Origin: an uncultured Eubacteriales bacterium
Lineage (GTDB): Bacteria > Bacillota > Clostridia > Oscillospirales > Feifaniaceae
Direction: 5' to 3'
Assembly (NCBI GenBank): GCA_902474785.1
Contig: CABRXB010000042.1
Location: 1 to 8,037, forward strand
Length of the DNA: 8,037 nucleotides
Positions 1 to 6,570 of the stretch are shown here, in pieces. The position numbers and the translations under genes are program-made. How positions within the stretch are numbered: the stretch's first letter is position 1; each line of letters starts with the position of its first letter. The notes under the pieces were generated by a model. That model worked only from the letters and a program-made list of their open reading frames with translations. It had not been told where the DNA came from and made no database searches.

Positions 1-402
1 CACCAGATAGCGGTTGCGCTCCTGCATACAGCCGCGGAAGTAGGGGCCGTTGAGGTAGAAGATCTCATCGGCCCGGTTTAAAATCTCCCGGTAACGCAGA
101 CGGTCGACCTTGGACCAGCTCTCGTCTTGCCCGTAGCAGGGCAGCACGCAGCGCAGGCGCACTTCAGGCTTAAACTGACGCAAGTAGAGCACCTGCTCGG
201 CACACCAGGTGTCGACCCCCAGCGCCATGCCCGTGAAAAAGTGCGTCACCTTGTCCTCGTAATACAGGCGTGTGATGTTTTGCGCCAGAGCCTCGATGAT
301 GGTCTGCGCGGCGGGGTCTTTTCTGTCGACCACACCCAGTCGGTCGGGTCGGTGCCCTGTAAAGGAGCAGGCCCGCGCCTCATCCACCCATTGCAGCGCC
401 AC
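1..402 (-). CDS. SLOG-family DUF1273 (YpsA-like) protein, 3' end missing
   Basis: This open frame starts at GTG 402 and continues off the left edge, so only the first 134 codons are seen. The start is chosen because AAAGGGGG at 417-410 lies 7 nt upstream; the in-frame GTG at 408 would be only 1 nt from that site. The translation has the landmarks of the DUF1273/SLOG (Rossmann-like) family: CSFTGHRP at residues 12-19, FTGMALGVDTWCAE at 56-69, LPCYGQDESW at 87-96, then an Ala-Asp and GCMQERNRYLV at 124-134. SLOG domains are thought to bind nucleotide-derived ligands. YpsA of Bacillus subtilis belongs here and affects cell division, but a specific role for this protein is not established. About 40-50 C-terminal residues are probably outside the window. 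It is the last visible gene of the minus-strand run, 32 nt after the Smr gene, so it is likely co-transcribed. Confidence 0.85.
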   Translation of the reverse strand, partial: MALQWVDEARACSFTGHRPDRLGVVDRKDPAAQTIIEALAQNITRLYYEDKVTHFFTGMALGVDTWCAEQVLYLRQFKPEVRLRCVLPCYGQDESWSKVDRLRYREILNRADEIFYLNGPYFRGCMQERNRYLV

Positions 403-434
403 AAACACACCCCCTTTGTTGACAAATCAAGTCT

Positions 435-773
435 TCACAAGAGCACCACAGTGATGCCGTTGTTGTGCCGATTCAAATCCCGATCCTTCGACAGCTCCCT
501 GCAGGCCGAAAGAAGTTTTTGCGTGTCCTGATCAAAGATGTCAAACCGCTCTCCCGGCACAAACAGGCGAATTTCTCTTCTGTTTTGCAGCCTTGTCAGG
601 TATTTTTGCAGCTCGACGCGAATGCGTCCGCCGCTGCCCGACGAACCGTAGCCATGGATGAACTTGATGGCCACAAGACCGCTGCGCCGTCCGTTTTTGA
701 GCTCGAAGGTGGCGCGCCGGATGGCGGCGTCGACCAGCGGCATGCCCTCTTCGAGATTGACCGTTTTGAACAT
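435..773 (-). CDS. Smr-domain protein (small MutS-related, stand-alone)
   Basis: The product is 112 residues, essentially one Smr domain. The motif is IKFIHGYGSSGSGGRIR at residues 36-52, matching the family pattern of a His-Gly-x-Gly loop followed by (L/I)R. Residues 5-20 (VNLEEGMPLVDAAIRR) fit the usual first strand and helix, although the common LDLHG start is replaced by VNLEEG. The C-terminal part (DRDLNRHNNGITVVLL) ends in the usual last strand. Smr domains of MutS2 and related proteins bind or nick branched DNA or act on RNA; the activity of small stand-alone clostridial forms is not known. The ATG lies 2 nt after the TAA of the thioesterase gene and has no clear ribosome binding site of its own, so translational coupling is likely. 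The frame ends at TGA 437-435, before the SLOG gene. Confidence 0.85.
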   Translation of the reverse strand: MFKTVNLEEGMPLVDAAIRRATFELKNGRRSGLVAIKFIHGYGSSGSGGRIRVELQKYLTRLQNRREIRLFVPGERFDIFDQDTQKLLSACRELSKDRDLNRHNNGITVVLL

Positions 774-775
774 GG

Positions 776-1138
776 TTATTTCTTGGGCACGAAGATGAAC
801 CGCTCGTGCGTTCCCTCGCCGATCTTCACGCCTTTGTCGTTTGTCACCACCACCGAAAAGGTCAGGCGGCGACGGTCGATCTCGATGAGCTCGGCGTCGC
901 AGGTGATGCTCTGCCCTTCAAGGGTGGACGCCAGATGGCGGATGTTGACCGCCGTGCCCACTGTGGTGACGCCCGGATCGAGCGCGGGGGCGACGGCGCC
1001 GGCGCACGCGCCCTCCATCACGCCGATCATGGAAGGGGTCGACAAAATGCCCGGTGCGTCGGGGTTTGTGTGTTTGGTGCAAAAGTCGGCGGTGACAACC
1101 CGCTCCACGGTGTTTTTCATTCCAACGGTGAGTTCCAT
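776..1138 (-). CDS. FlK-like hotdog-fold acyl-CoA thioesterase
   Basis: The protein is 120 residues when started at ATG 1138, which has AAAGGAG at 1155-1149, 10 nt upstream; a longer in-frame start at 1180 has no comparable site. The fold is a single hotdog thioesterase domain. The closest family I recognise is the fluoroacetyl-CoA thioesterase (FlK) group: Thr34 (in LSTPSM), Glu42 (in GVMEGAC) and His68 (in IRHLAS) keep the exact 8- and 26-residue spacing of the FlK catalytic Thr42/Glu50/His76. The C-terminal GEGTHERFIF is also typical. Most bacterial members are not fluoroacetyl-CoA enzymes but presumed thioesterases of short or unusual acyl-CoAs, and I infer only that. No signal peptide is present, so it acts in the cytoplasm. 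It heads the tight thioesterase-Smr-SLOG cluster, 273 bp after deoD. Confidence 0.85.
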   Translation of the reverse strand: MELTVGMKNTVERVVTADFCTKHTNPDAPGILSTPSMIGVMEGACAGAVAPALDPGVTTVGTAVNIRHLASTLEGQSITCDAELIEIDRRRLTFSVVVTNDKGVKIGEGTHERFIFVPKK

Positions 1139-1216
1139 ATGTAAAAAGCTCCTTTCAAAATCAAAGCGATGGTCTTTCAATATGATATGGCAAAACGTGC
1201 TGTATGAGCGCGAGCC

Positions 1217-1253
1217 GGGCGGCTGCGGCGATCTCCCCGCCGCTCAGTCGCCC
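1217..1253. repeat. GC-rich imperfect hairpin between deoD and thioesterase gene
   Basis: GCGGCG (1225-1230) pairs with CGCCGC (1238-1243) across a 7-nt loop, and an outer GGGCG (1217-1221) pairs with CGCCC (1249-1253), with unpaired bases between the two stems. Neither strand has a T-run directly after it, so it is not a canonical terminator. It could shape processing or partial termination between deoD and the thioesterase gene. Nothing else is recognised in the 1139-1411 gap; no convincing promoter for the thioesterase gene was found. Confidence 0.35.
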
Positions 1254-1411
1254 GCCTTGCCATGCAATTTTTGCGCCCTTTTTCTCATGTCTATGTCTGC
1301 GCTATTTCTGTCTGAAGCGGGCAAAAATGGCGCGTCTTCAGGCTCTTTCCCACTCTCTGCGCCAAAGGCCAATTCCATGAGATTCATCGCCATCCCCAAA
1401 GCGCATTGTCG

Positions 1412-2128
1412 CTACGCAAAGCAGATGGCGGTCTCGAGCGCAATTTTCATCATGTCGTTGAAGCTGGTCTGACGCTCCTGCGCCGTGGTCTCCTCGCCGG
1501 TCTCGTTGCCGTCCACCAGATCGCTGACCGTCATCATGGCCAGCGCCTTGCAGCCGTAGCGGGCGGCCAGCGTGTAGAGCGCGGCCGACTCCATCTCGGC
1601 GCCCAGCACGCCGTGGGCGGCCATCACCGCGGCGGCGTCGGGCGTGGTCTGATAAAAGGTGTCGGAGCAGAAGATGGGGCCCACATGGGGGGTGACGCCA
1701 AGTTCTTCCGCCTTTTGAACCGCGGTGCGCAGGAGCTCGAAGTCGGCGGTGGGCGCATAGTGCATGCCCTTGAAGATGGCGTCAAACATGGCGCTGTCGG
1801 TCGCTGAGGACATGGCGATGACCACGTCGCGCAGCTTTAAGGGCGCAAAGCCGCCGCAGCTTCCAATGCGGATGATGTTCTTGACATCATACATGGTCAT
1901 GAGTTCGGTGACGTAGATGGCCACCGACGGCATACCCATGCCGTGCCCCATGACCGACAGGCGGCGCCCCTTGTAGGTGCCGGTGTAGCCCAGCATGCCG
2001 CGTACCTCGTTGAAGCAGACGGGGTTTTCAAAATAGGTCGTCGCAATGTATTTGGCGCGCAGGGGGTCGCCCGGCATCAGGACGGTGGAGGCGATGTCGC
2101 CTTTGTTTGCGCTGTTGTGTGGCGTCAT
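1412..2128 (-). CDS. deoD: Purine nucleoside phosphorylase, DeoD type
   Basis: The 238-residue product matches hexameric DeoD-type purine nucleoside phosphorylase in length and motifs. It splits purine (deoxy)nucleosides with phosphate into base and (deoxy)ribose-1-phosphate in the cytoplasm. Residues expected for phosphate and nucleoside binding are present: His4, GDPLRA with Gly20 and Arg24, Arg43 in NEVRGMLG, RIGSCGG with Arg87 and Ser90, EMES at 178-181, and Ser202-Asp203, whose Asp corresponds to the catalytic acid Asp204 of the Escherichia coli enzyme. The C-terminus ERQTSFNDMMKIALE is characteristic. The start is ATG 2128, with AAGGAG at 2145-2140; an upstream in-frame extension to 2269 reads as low-complexity non-family sequence. 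DeoB, which uses its sugar phosphate product, is the next gene upstream on the same strand, separated by 287 bp. Confidence 0.96.
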   Translation of the reverse strand: MTPHNSANKGDIASTVLMPGDPLRAKYIATTYFENPVCFNEVRGMLGYTGTYKGRRLSVMGHGMGMPSVAIYVTELMTMYDVKNIIRIGSCGGFAPLKLRDVVIAMSSATDSAMFDAIFKGMHYAPTADFELLRTAVQKAEELGVTPHVGPIFCSDTFYQTTPDAAAVMAAHGVLGAEMESAALYTLAARYGCKALAMMTVSDLVDGNETGEETTAQERQTSFNDMMKIALETAICFA

Positions 2129-2225
2129 GGTCTTCTTCTCTCCTTTTTCACGTTTGTTGTCAACGATCCGCCATGCGGCGGGTTTGCTTTTTTGTTTTGG
2201 GGCGGGCGGCTCGCTTTCCGGCGCA

Positions 2226-2320
2226 GGGAAAAACTTTTTTCCCACCGTTGCCCCTGCCGGTTTTGGCAAGGCACGGATACCGGCGCAATGCCCCCGCCTT
2301 TCTGCTCCAAGCAGGCGGGG
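2226..2320. repeat. Palindrome and hairpin in the deoB-deoD spacer
   Basis: Two structures sit in the spacer between deoB and deoD. At 2226-2243 there is an 18-nt near-palindrome, GGGAAAAACTTTTTTCCC. At 2292-2320, CCCCGC pairs with GCGGGG (2315-2320) and an inner CTGCT (2302-2306) pairs with AGCAG (2310-2314) around a 3-nt loop, with four bases bulged on one side. No protein-coding frame in this stretch resembles a known family. These are visible inverted repeats; a role in mRNA processing or partial termination is inference. Confidence 0.4.
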
Positions 2321-2375
2321 CCGCGCCTCTCGCTTTTTGGCGGCTTTTGTGTCGTCTCAAAAGTTCTCCAAAGAG

Positions 2376-2401
2376 GGCGGCGTTCGCTTTGCATCGCCGC
2401 C
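2376..2401 (-). terminator. Possible weak terminator or mRNA hairpin after deoB
   Basis: On the minus strand, starting 15 nt after the deoB stop codon, GGCGGCG (2401-2395) and CGCCGCC (2382-2376) form a perfect 7-bp GC stem with a 12-nt loop. The bases that follow are CTCTTTGG, a poor U-tract, so full termination is doubtful. It may stabilise the upstream mRNA or give partial read-through into deoD. Confidence 0.35.
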
Positions 2402-2415
2402 ATTTCAGCCCGTTG

Positions 2416-3588
2416 TCATCCCAGCAACTTTGGCAAAAAGCTTTGCGCCTCATAGCGCATGGGCAGACCGAAAAAGTCCGCCACCGTCGCCGCAACCGCC
2501 GCATAGGTGGGCAGCGTTCCCAGCGCCGCGCCCTGTTTCATGGCGGGCGACCACGCCAGCAGCGGCACATACTCTCTCGAGTGGTCGGTCGACGAGGTGG
2601 TGGGGTCGCAGCCGTGGTCGGCCGAGATCAACAGCAGATCGTCCTGCTTGAGCGCGCGCATGATGGTGGGCAGGGCCTCGTCAAACTGCTCGAGCGCATG
2701 GCCATAGCCCACAGGGTCGTTTCGGTGGCCATACTGCATGTCGAAATCCACCAGATTGACAAAGAGAAACCCGCGCTGCACATCGCTGAGATAGTCGAGC
2801 GTGGCCTGCACGCAGGCGGGGTTGCCGGAGGCGTGGTTGGAACCGGTCAGCCCGCGGTGGGCAAAGATGTCCTCGATCTTGCCCACGCCATAGGTGGGCA
2901 CGCCCGCGGCCGTCAAATCGTCTAAAATCGTGTTGCCGGTAGGGGGCAGCGAAAAGTCGCGCCGGTTGCCGGTGCGCTTGTAGGCGCCGGGCTGTCCCAC
3001 GAAGGGGCGGGCGATGACGCGACCCACGGCGTGCTCCCCTTTCAAAATCTCGCGGGCGGCGCGGCAGTAGTCATAAAGCTGCTCGGGCGGCACAATGTCC
3101 TCGTGCGCCGCAATCTGAAACACGCTGTCGGCCGAGGTGTAGACAATGAGATCTCCCGTCTTCTGGTGCCGCTCGCCCAGCTCGTCTAAAATCACGGTGC
3201 CGCTCGAGGCCCTGTTGCCCAGCACGCCGCGCCCTGTGGCGGCGCAAAAGGCGTCGATGATCTCCTCAGGAAAGCCGTTCGGGTAGGTGGGGAAGGGCGT
3301 ATCCAGCCGAAGGCCGGCCAGCTCCCAGTGACCCGTTGTGGTGTCCTTGCCCTTGGACTTTTCGGCCATGCGGCCGTAGCCGCCGGCGGGGTTTTGGGGG
3401 CAGGGCAGACCGTGTACCCCTTCAATACAGCCCAGTCCCAGATCCGCCATGTTGGGCAGGGAAAAGCCCTCGCTCGTCTCGAGCACATGGGACAGCGTAT
3501 TGCTGCCAACATCGCCATACTGCGCGGCGTCAGGCAGCTCGCCCACGCCCACCGAGTCGAGTACAATGAGAATTGCGCGCCTGTTCAT
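2416..3588 (-). CDS. deoB: Phosphopentomutase
   Basis: The 390-residue protein has the usual full length of DeoB. It interconverts (deoxy)ribose-1-phosphate and (deoxy)ribose-5-phosphate, linking nucleoside breakdown to the pentose phosphate pathway. It belongs to the alkaline-phosphatase superfamily: metal ligands are visible as Asp11 (VLDSVGVGE), Asp283 and His288 ([13 protein letters not shown]), Asp324-His325 ([10 protein letters not shown]) and His336. The residue phosphorylated in the Bacillus enzyme, Thr85, is present in KDTTTGHWE. The start is ATG 3588 with AAGGAGG at 3602-3596, 7 nt upstream. That binding site overlaps the TAA stop of the permease gene, leaving only 12 nt between the two, so they form one transcription unit. 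deoD follows on the same strand. No truncation or missing key residue was seen. Confidence 0.97.
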   Translation of the reverse strand: MNRRAILIVLDSVGVGELPDAAQYGDVGSNTLSHVLETSEGFSLPNMADLGLGCIEGVHGLPCPQNPAGGYGRMAEKSKGKDTTTGHWELAGLRLDTPFPTYPNGFPEEIIDAFCAATGRGVLGNRASSGTVILDELGERHQKTGDLIVYTSADSVFQIAAHEDIVPPEQLYDYCRAAREILKGEHAVGRVIARPFVGQPGAYKRTGNRRDFSLPPTGNTILDDLTAAGVPTYGVGKIEDIFAHRGLTGSNHASGNPACVQATLDYLSDVQRGFLFVNLVDFDMQYGHRNDPVGYGHALEQFDEALPTIMRALKQDDLLLISADHGCDPTTSSTDHSREYVPLLAWSPAMKQGAALGTLPTYAAVAATVADFFGLPMRYEAQSFLPKLLG

Positions 3589-3600
3589 CTGATTTCCTCC

Positions 3601-4980
3601 TTACTTCTGTACCTGTCTTCGCCTGCAAAGGGCGCCCATCAGCATGAGCGCGGCGGCAACCGCGACGCCGACAAACAGCGGGTCAAAAGACGGGTTGCAC
3701 AGCAGCTTGACCGCGAGCACCGTCAAGGGCCCTGCCACAAGCGCGGCCAGCGCAAAGCGGGCGTCCACCTTGCCCTTTGCAAACAGCGCCCCGCAAAGAG
3801 GGGCGAATATCATGGCGCCGCGCAGCGCCATGGACATAAAGCTCCAATTTAAAATGGCCGAGGCCAGCCGCTCCCCTGTGAAAAGCAGCGTGAGCGCCAG
3901 CACCAGCGCGATGGCCCCCCGCGTGACAAGCAGCGACCCGCGATCGCTCACATCTTTCGCCAGGCGGCGGTAGACGTCCTGCGAGGCGATGGTGCCCACC
4001 CCCAGCGCGAGTCCCGCGCCCGCCACCAGCACGGTGATGAGCAGCGTCGCCAGCACCACGCCTCCCAGCCAGTCGGGCATGAATTCCAGGACAAAACGGG
4101 GAAAGGCCTGTGCCGGCGTCATGTCGGGATGGCGCATGCGCATGACCATGCCCACCAGCGCCGCGCCCAGTCCAATGGGCGGGATAAGCGCCGCCGACCA
4201 CAGCGCGCCCGAGACCGCCACGCGGTCGGTGCGCCCGGCCAGCACGCTTTGGGCATAGGTCTGCGTTGAGAGCACGCCAAGCACCAGAGAGAGCCCGGCG
4301 CCGCCGTCGATCCACACGCCGCGACCAAAGAGATTCAGGTATCCCGGCAAGGCGGCGTCCAGCGCATTCCATCCGCCCGCCTGCGACAGCGCCAACAGGC
4401 CGCCCAGCGCCGCCGCCAGGCACAGCAGCACCGATTTCACCGTGCCCACCAGACCCGCGCCCCAAACGCCGCCAAACACCACATAGCACATCATGAGCGC
4501 CACGCTGAGCAGCGCGCAGGCAAAGGGCGACAGGGGCAGCAGCGCGCCCATCAGCGCCATGGCCGAGAGCACCTGCGCCACAATCGAGAGCATGGTGCCC
4601 AGAATGCCGAGCAGCGACGAGGTCAGGCCCGCCGCGGGGCCGTATTCCGCCGCCACCATCTGCTGCAGCGTCTTATGTCCGCTGTGGCGCAGCGGTCTGA
4701 CGAAAAAGATTGCCAGCACAAGGCAGCCAAGCCCTGCGCCCAGCGTGAACCACAGCGCCGAAAAGCCGTTTGTGAAGGCGAGCTGCGCCGTGCCGATGGT
4801 GGAGGCACCTCCCACCAGAGTGCCCATCAGGGAGCCGATAACGATGCCTGTCCCTGCGCGCGATCCTCCTGTGGCGAAGTCCTCGGCAGAGGCGACCCGC
4901 CTGCCCGACCAGACGCCAATGCCCGTGATGGCAAGCAGCGTTGCCACAAGTCCAATCAGATGCGCCGTGCTCAGGTGCAT
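3601..4980 (-). CDS. Sodium:solute symporter (SSS/SSF) family permease
   Basis: The 459-residue, strongly hydrophobic protein has about 12-13 predicted membrane segments, beginning with residues 6-26. Family landmarks include GTLVGGASTIGTAQLAFTNG near 53-72, the glycine-rich GAGLGCLVLAIFFVRPLR after it, and the long segment ending in GTIASQDVYRRL near 329-340. The substrate cannot be read from the sequence; the tight link to deoB and the nearby deoD suggests nucleosides or purines, which is inference. The segment that usually carries an adjacent Ser-Thr pair of the second sodium site reads VLVAGAGLALGVG here, so ion coupling may differ. The start is ATG 4980, with GGGAGG at 4994-4989, 8 nt upstream; upstream in-frame residues to 5076 are charged, unlike the family, and cross the promoter. 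It is the first gene of the salvage operon. Confidence 0.88.
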   Translation of the reverse strand: MHLSTAHLIGLVATLLAITGIGVWSGRRVASAEDFATGGSRAGTGIVIGSLMGTLVGGASTIGTAQLAFTNGFSALWFTLGAGLGCLVLAIFFVRPLRHSGHKTLQQMVAAEYGPAAGLTSSLLGILGTMLSIVAQVLSAMALMGALLPLSPFACALLSVALMMCYVVFGGVWGAGLVGTVKSVLLCLAAALGGLLALSQAGGWNALDAALPGYLNLFGRGVWIDGGAGLSLVLGVLSTQTYAQSVLAGRTDRVAVSGALWSAALIPPIGLGAALVGMVMRMRHPDMTPAQAFPRFVLEFMPDWLGGVVLATLLITVLVAGAGLALGVGTIASQDVYRRLAKDVSDRGSLLVTRGAIALVLALTLLFTGERLASAILNWSFMSMALRGAMIFAPLCGALFAKGKVDARFALAALVAGPLTVLAVKLLCNPSFDPLFVGVAVAAALMLMGALCRRRQVQK

Positions 4981-4999
4981 GTCGAGCGCCTCCCGCTTT

Positions 5000-5015
5000 G
5001 CAAAAATATTTTTGC
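5000..5015. promoter_or_regulatory. 16-bp perfect palindrome in the permease leader (candidate operator)
   Basis: GCAAAAATATTTTTGC is a perfect 16-bp inverted repeat lying between the permease promoter and its ribosome binding site, about 25-40 nt downstream of the predicted transcription start. AT-rich dyads at this place are typical repressor sites, so a site for a purine or nucleoside regulator is plausible. The regulator is unknown and there is no second copy in the window. It could instead be an RNA hairpin next to the ribosome binding site. Confidence 0.5.
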
Positions 5016-5034
5016 GCCGCTTTGTGATCGGCGC
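5014..5034 (-). repeat. Leader hairpin upstream of the permease gene
   Basis: In the transcribed leader, GCGCCG (5034-5029) pairs with CGGCGC (5019-5014) across a 9-nt loop. It directly precedes the AT-rich palindrome and shares two bases with it, so the two stems cannot both form fully. No U-run follows, so this is not a terminator. Confidence 0.4.
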
Positions 5035-5046
5035 GCTCTTTTTTCC

Positions 5047-5076
5047 ATTATACCCCCGCGCACCCCCGCTTGGCAA
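5047..5076 (-). promoter_or_regulatory. Sigma70-type promoter of the permease-deoB(-deoD) operon
   Basis: On the minus strand, a -35 TTGCCA (5076-5071) and a perfect consensus -10 TATAAT (5052-5047) are separated by 18 bp. Transcription would start near 5040, giving a leader of about 60 nt before ATG 4980. This is the best promoter found for the whole leftward gene run. Confidence 0.8.
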
Positions 5077-5345
5077 CTCCCGACTTTTTAGCCCTGCGCT
5101 TTTGCGGCAGGCGTATTTTAGCGAAACATTGCGACATTTTGTCTTTTTTCGCGCACTGCTGTCCGAACGTTGTTTTGCCGCTGAATTTTGACTTGATGCG
5201 CCGTGCTTTCATTCCGGCGAGCCGCAAGGCGACTGCCCTTTGTCAACCGCACGGCGGGAAGGCGTTGCGCAGATCCGTCGCCGCATCATATTCCTTTCCA
5301 TCGGCTGGCCTCAAAAACCCTTTGGTTTTCTTTTCGCGCGCTTCA
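5077..5345. other. Spacer between divergent promoters, no gene seen
   Basis: This lies between the leftward permease promoter and the rightward thiM promoter. I found no family-like coding frame. The thiamine pyrophosphate riboswitch core is not recognisable upstream of thiM: there is no CTGAGA-type element paired with the conserved ACC(T/C)GATC-like segment. A small inverted repeat, AAAACC (5314-5319) and GGTTTT (5324-5329) with a 4-nt loop, sits close to the thiM promoter and could be a binding site or chance. Confidence 0.5.
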
Positions 5346-5354
5346 TGTTATACT
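5346..5354 (+). promoter_or_regulatory. Extended -10 promoter of thiM
   Basis: TGTTATACT is a TGn extension plus a TATACT hexamer, one mismatch from consensus. It lies about 60 nt before the thiM start codon. There is no good -35 at 17 bp, which is tolerated in extended -10 promoters. Confidence 0.6.
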
Positions 5355-5412
5355 GGAGCCAGCGCGGGAAACAAGGCGTTTTCCCGGAACAAGAATGCAA
5401 GGAGGTCCTTTT

Positions 5413-6234
5413 ATGTTTGATCATATGATAGAGACTCTGCGCAAAACATCCCCTTTGATCCACTGCATCATAAATTATGTCACCGTGTCCGACGTGGCCA
5501 ATATGCTGCTGGCCTGCGGCGCCTCCCCCGTGATGGCCGACGACATCCACGAGGTGGCCGAGATGTCGGGCGTGGCGGCCGGGCTGTGCCTGAACATCGG
5601 CACGCTCAACTCGCGCACGGTCGACTCCATGCTGCTGGCGGGGCGCACCGCCGCGCAGCGCGGCATCCCCATTGTGCTCGACCCCGTTGGCGTGGGGGCC
5701 ACCGCCTACCGCACCAAAACCGCCGAGACGCTTCTGCGCGAGCTGCCCGTCTCGGTGCTGCGCGGCAACGTCTCCGAGATCAAGGCGGTGGCTGGCGTGG
5801 CGTCTTCCACCAAGGGGGTGGACGCCCACGCCGGCGACGCGGTCACGCAGGACAACCTGCCCGCCCTTTCAGACTTTGTGCGCAACCTTGCCCGGGAGCT
5901 GTCCTGCACCGTCGCCATGTCGGGCGCAATAGATCTGATCTCGGACGGAAACGCCGTCTACGTGGTGCAAAACGGCCACCCCATCATGCCGCGCATCACG
6001 GGATCCGGCTGCATGCTCTCGGGCGTGACAACAGCCTTTGTCGCAGCCAATGCGCAGGACCCGGCGCAGGCGGCCGCAGCCGCATATGCGGCGATGGGAC
6101 TGTGCGGCGAGATCGCCCACGCCGCCCTGCGCCCCGGACAGGGCACCGGCGCCTTTCGCAGCAATCTGATCGACGCCATGAGCCTGCTCGACGACGACGC
6201 GCTGCAAAACGGCATGAACGTGCAGGTGCTGTAG
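5413..6234 (+). CDS. thiM: Hydroxyethylthiazole kinase
   Basis: ThiM phosphorylates 4-methyl-5-(2-hydroxyethyl)thiazole with ATP to give the thiazole phosphate used by ThiE, so it salvages thiazole for thiamine synthesis in the cytoplasm. The 273-residue product has the usual length. Motifs in order: PLIHCIINYVTVSDVANMLL (14-33), CGASPVMADD (35-44), LNIGTLNSRTVDSML (60-74), DPVGVGAT (90-97), RGNVSEIKAVAG (117-128) and the ribokinase-like ATP/anion-hole motif TGSGCMLSG (196-204), with the conserved Cys200. The start is ATG 5413 with AAGGAGGT at 5399-5406, 6 nt upstream; an in-frame extension to 5203 passes through the promoter and is rejected. It stands alone here: no thiD, thiE, thiW or other thiamine gene adjoins it, and no TPP riboswitch is seen. 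Confidence 0.96.
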   Translation: MFDHMIETLRKTSPLIHCIINYVTVSDVANMLLACGASPVMADDIHEVAEMSGVAAGLCLNIGTLNSRTVDSMLLAGRTAAQRGIPIVLDPVGVGATAYRTKTAETLLRELPVSVLRGNVSEIKAVAGVASSTKGVDAHAGDAVTQDNLPALSDFVRNLARELSCTVAMSGAIDLISDGNAVYVVQNGHPIMPRITGSGCMLSGVTTAFVAANAQDPAQAAAAAYAAMGLCGEIAHAALRPGQGTGAFRSNLIDAMSLLDDDALQNGMNVQVL

Positions 6235-6326
6235 CCCGTTTTTCCTGCGTCTTCACAAACGGCAAAGCCCCTGCACCGGCCCCTTTCACAAAACACAGGG
6301 CGTCAGAGCAAACGCCGCCGCACGCA

Positions 6327-6378
6327 GCGCAACCGGCCCTGCCGCCCCGCCGGTTGCGCAGGAGCTGCGCAACCTGGC
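6327..6378. repeat. Three-arm region able to form two mutually exclusive hairpins
   Basis: Arm A, GCGCAACCGGC (6327-6337), is perfectly complementary to GCCGGTTGCGC (6349-6359), an 11-bp stem with an 11-nt loop. The same second arm, extended as GGTTGCGCAG (6352-6361), is perfectly complementary to CTGCGCAACC (6365-6374), a 10-bp stem with a 3-nt loop, lengthened by GCC/GGC (6349-6351 with 6376-6378) beyond one bulged T. The arms compete, as in attenuators, but there is no U-run behind the second stem and no leader peptide was recognised. It lies about 95-145 bp after the thiM stop. Confidence 0.6.
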
Positions 6379-6540
6379 GCGCCCTTTGCGCCTCTTTTCG
6401 CAAACGTCTAGCCCTGCGCGTCATTTGCCCTGCGGCGTCCCCATGCCGTCTGACAAGGGGCGCGCCCCGCGTCTTGCAGCCGCGAAGCGGGGCGGCCACA
6501 CAAAAGGCGCGCGATCATACTCGCAGGTTTTCCCCGGAGC

Positions 6541-6570
6541 CGTCGCGCACCCGTAGCGCGGTGCGTGACG
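6541..6570. repeat. 11-bp hairpin in the spacer before the alkyltransferase-like gene
   Basis: CGTCGCGCACC (6541-6551) pairs with GGTGCGTGACG (6560-6570) across an 8-nt loop, with one G-T wobble. AAAAGG and then a run of five T (6584-6588) follow after a GCGCGC palindrome, so it could contribute to a weak rightward terminator, though the spacing is not canonical. Confidence 0.4.

Noticed and set aside
1139..1200. AT-rich CATATCATATTG stretch as a promoter of the thioesterase gene.
   Set aside because: No -35 with 16-18 bp spacing could be paired with any hexamer in it.
465..1472. Long plus-strand open frame of 335 codons.
   Set aside because: It lies antisense to the Smr and thioesterase genes, which have clear families and binding sites; typical of GC-rich DNA.
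2158..2163. Perfect -35 TTGACA on the minus strand just before deoD.
   Set aside because: No -10 at suitable distance; the expected place falls on the ribosome binding site, 30 nt from the start codon.
3683..4489. 268-codon minus-strand frame inside the permease gene.
   Set aside because: Shifted reading of the permease gene with Gly/Ala/Arg-rich translation and no ribosome binding site.
5077..5412. Possible TPP riboswitch before thiM.
   Set aside because: The conserved aptamer core segments were not recognisable by eye; a covariance search would settle it.
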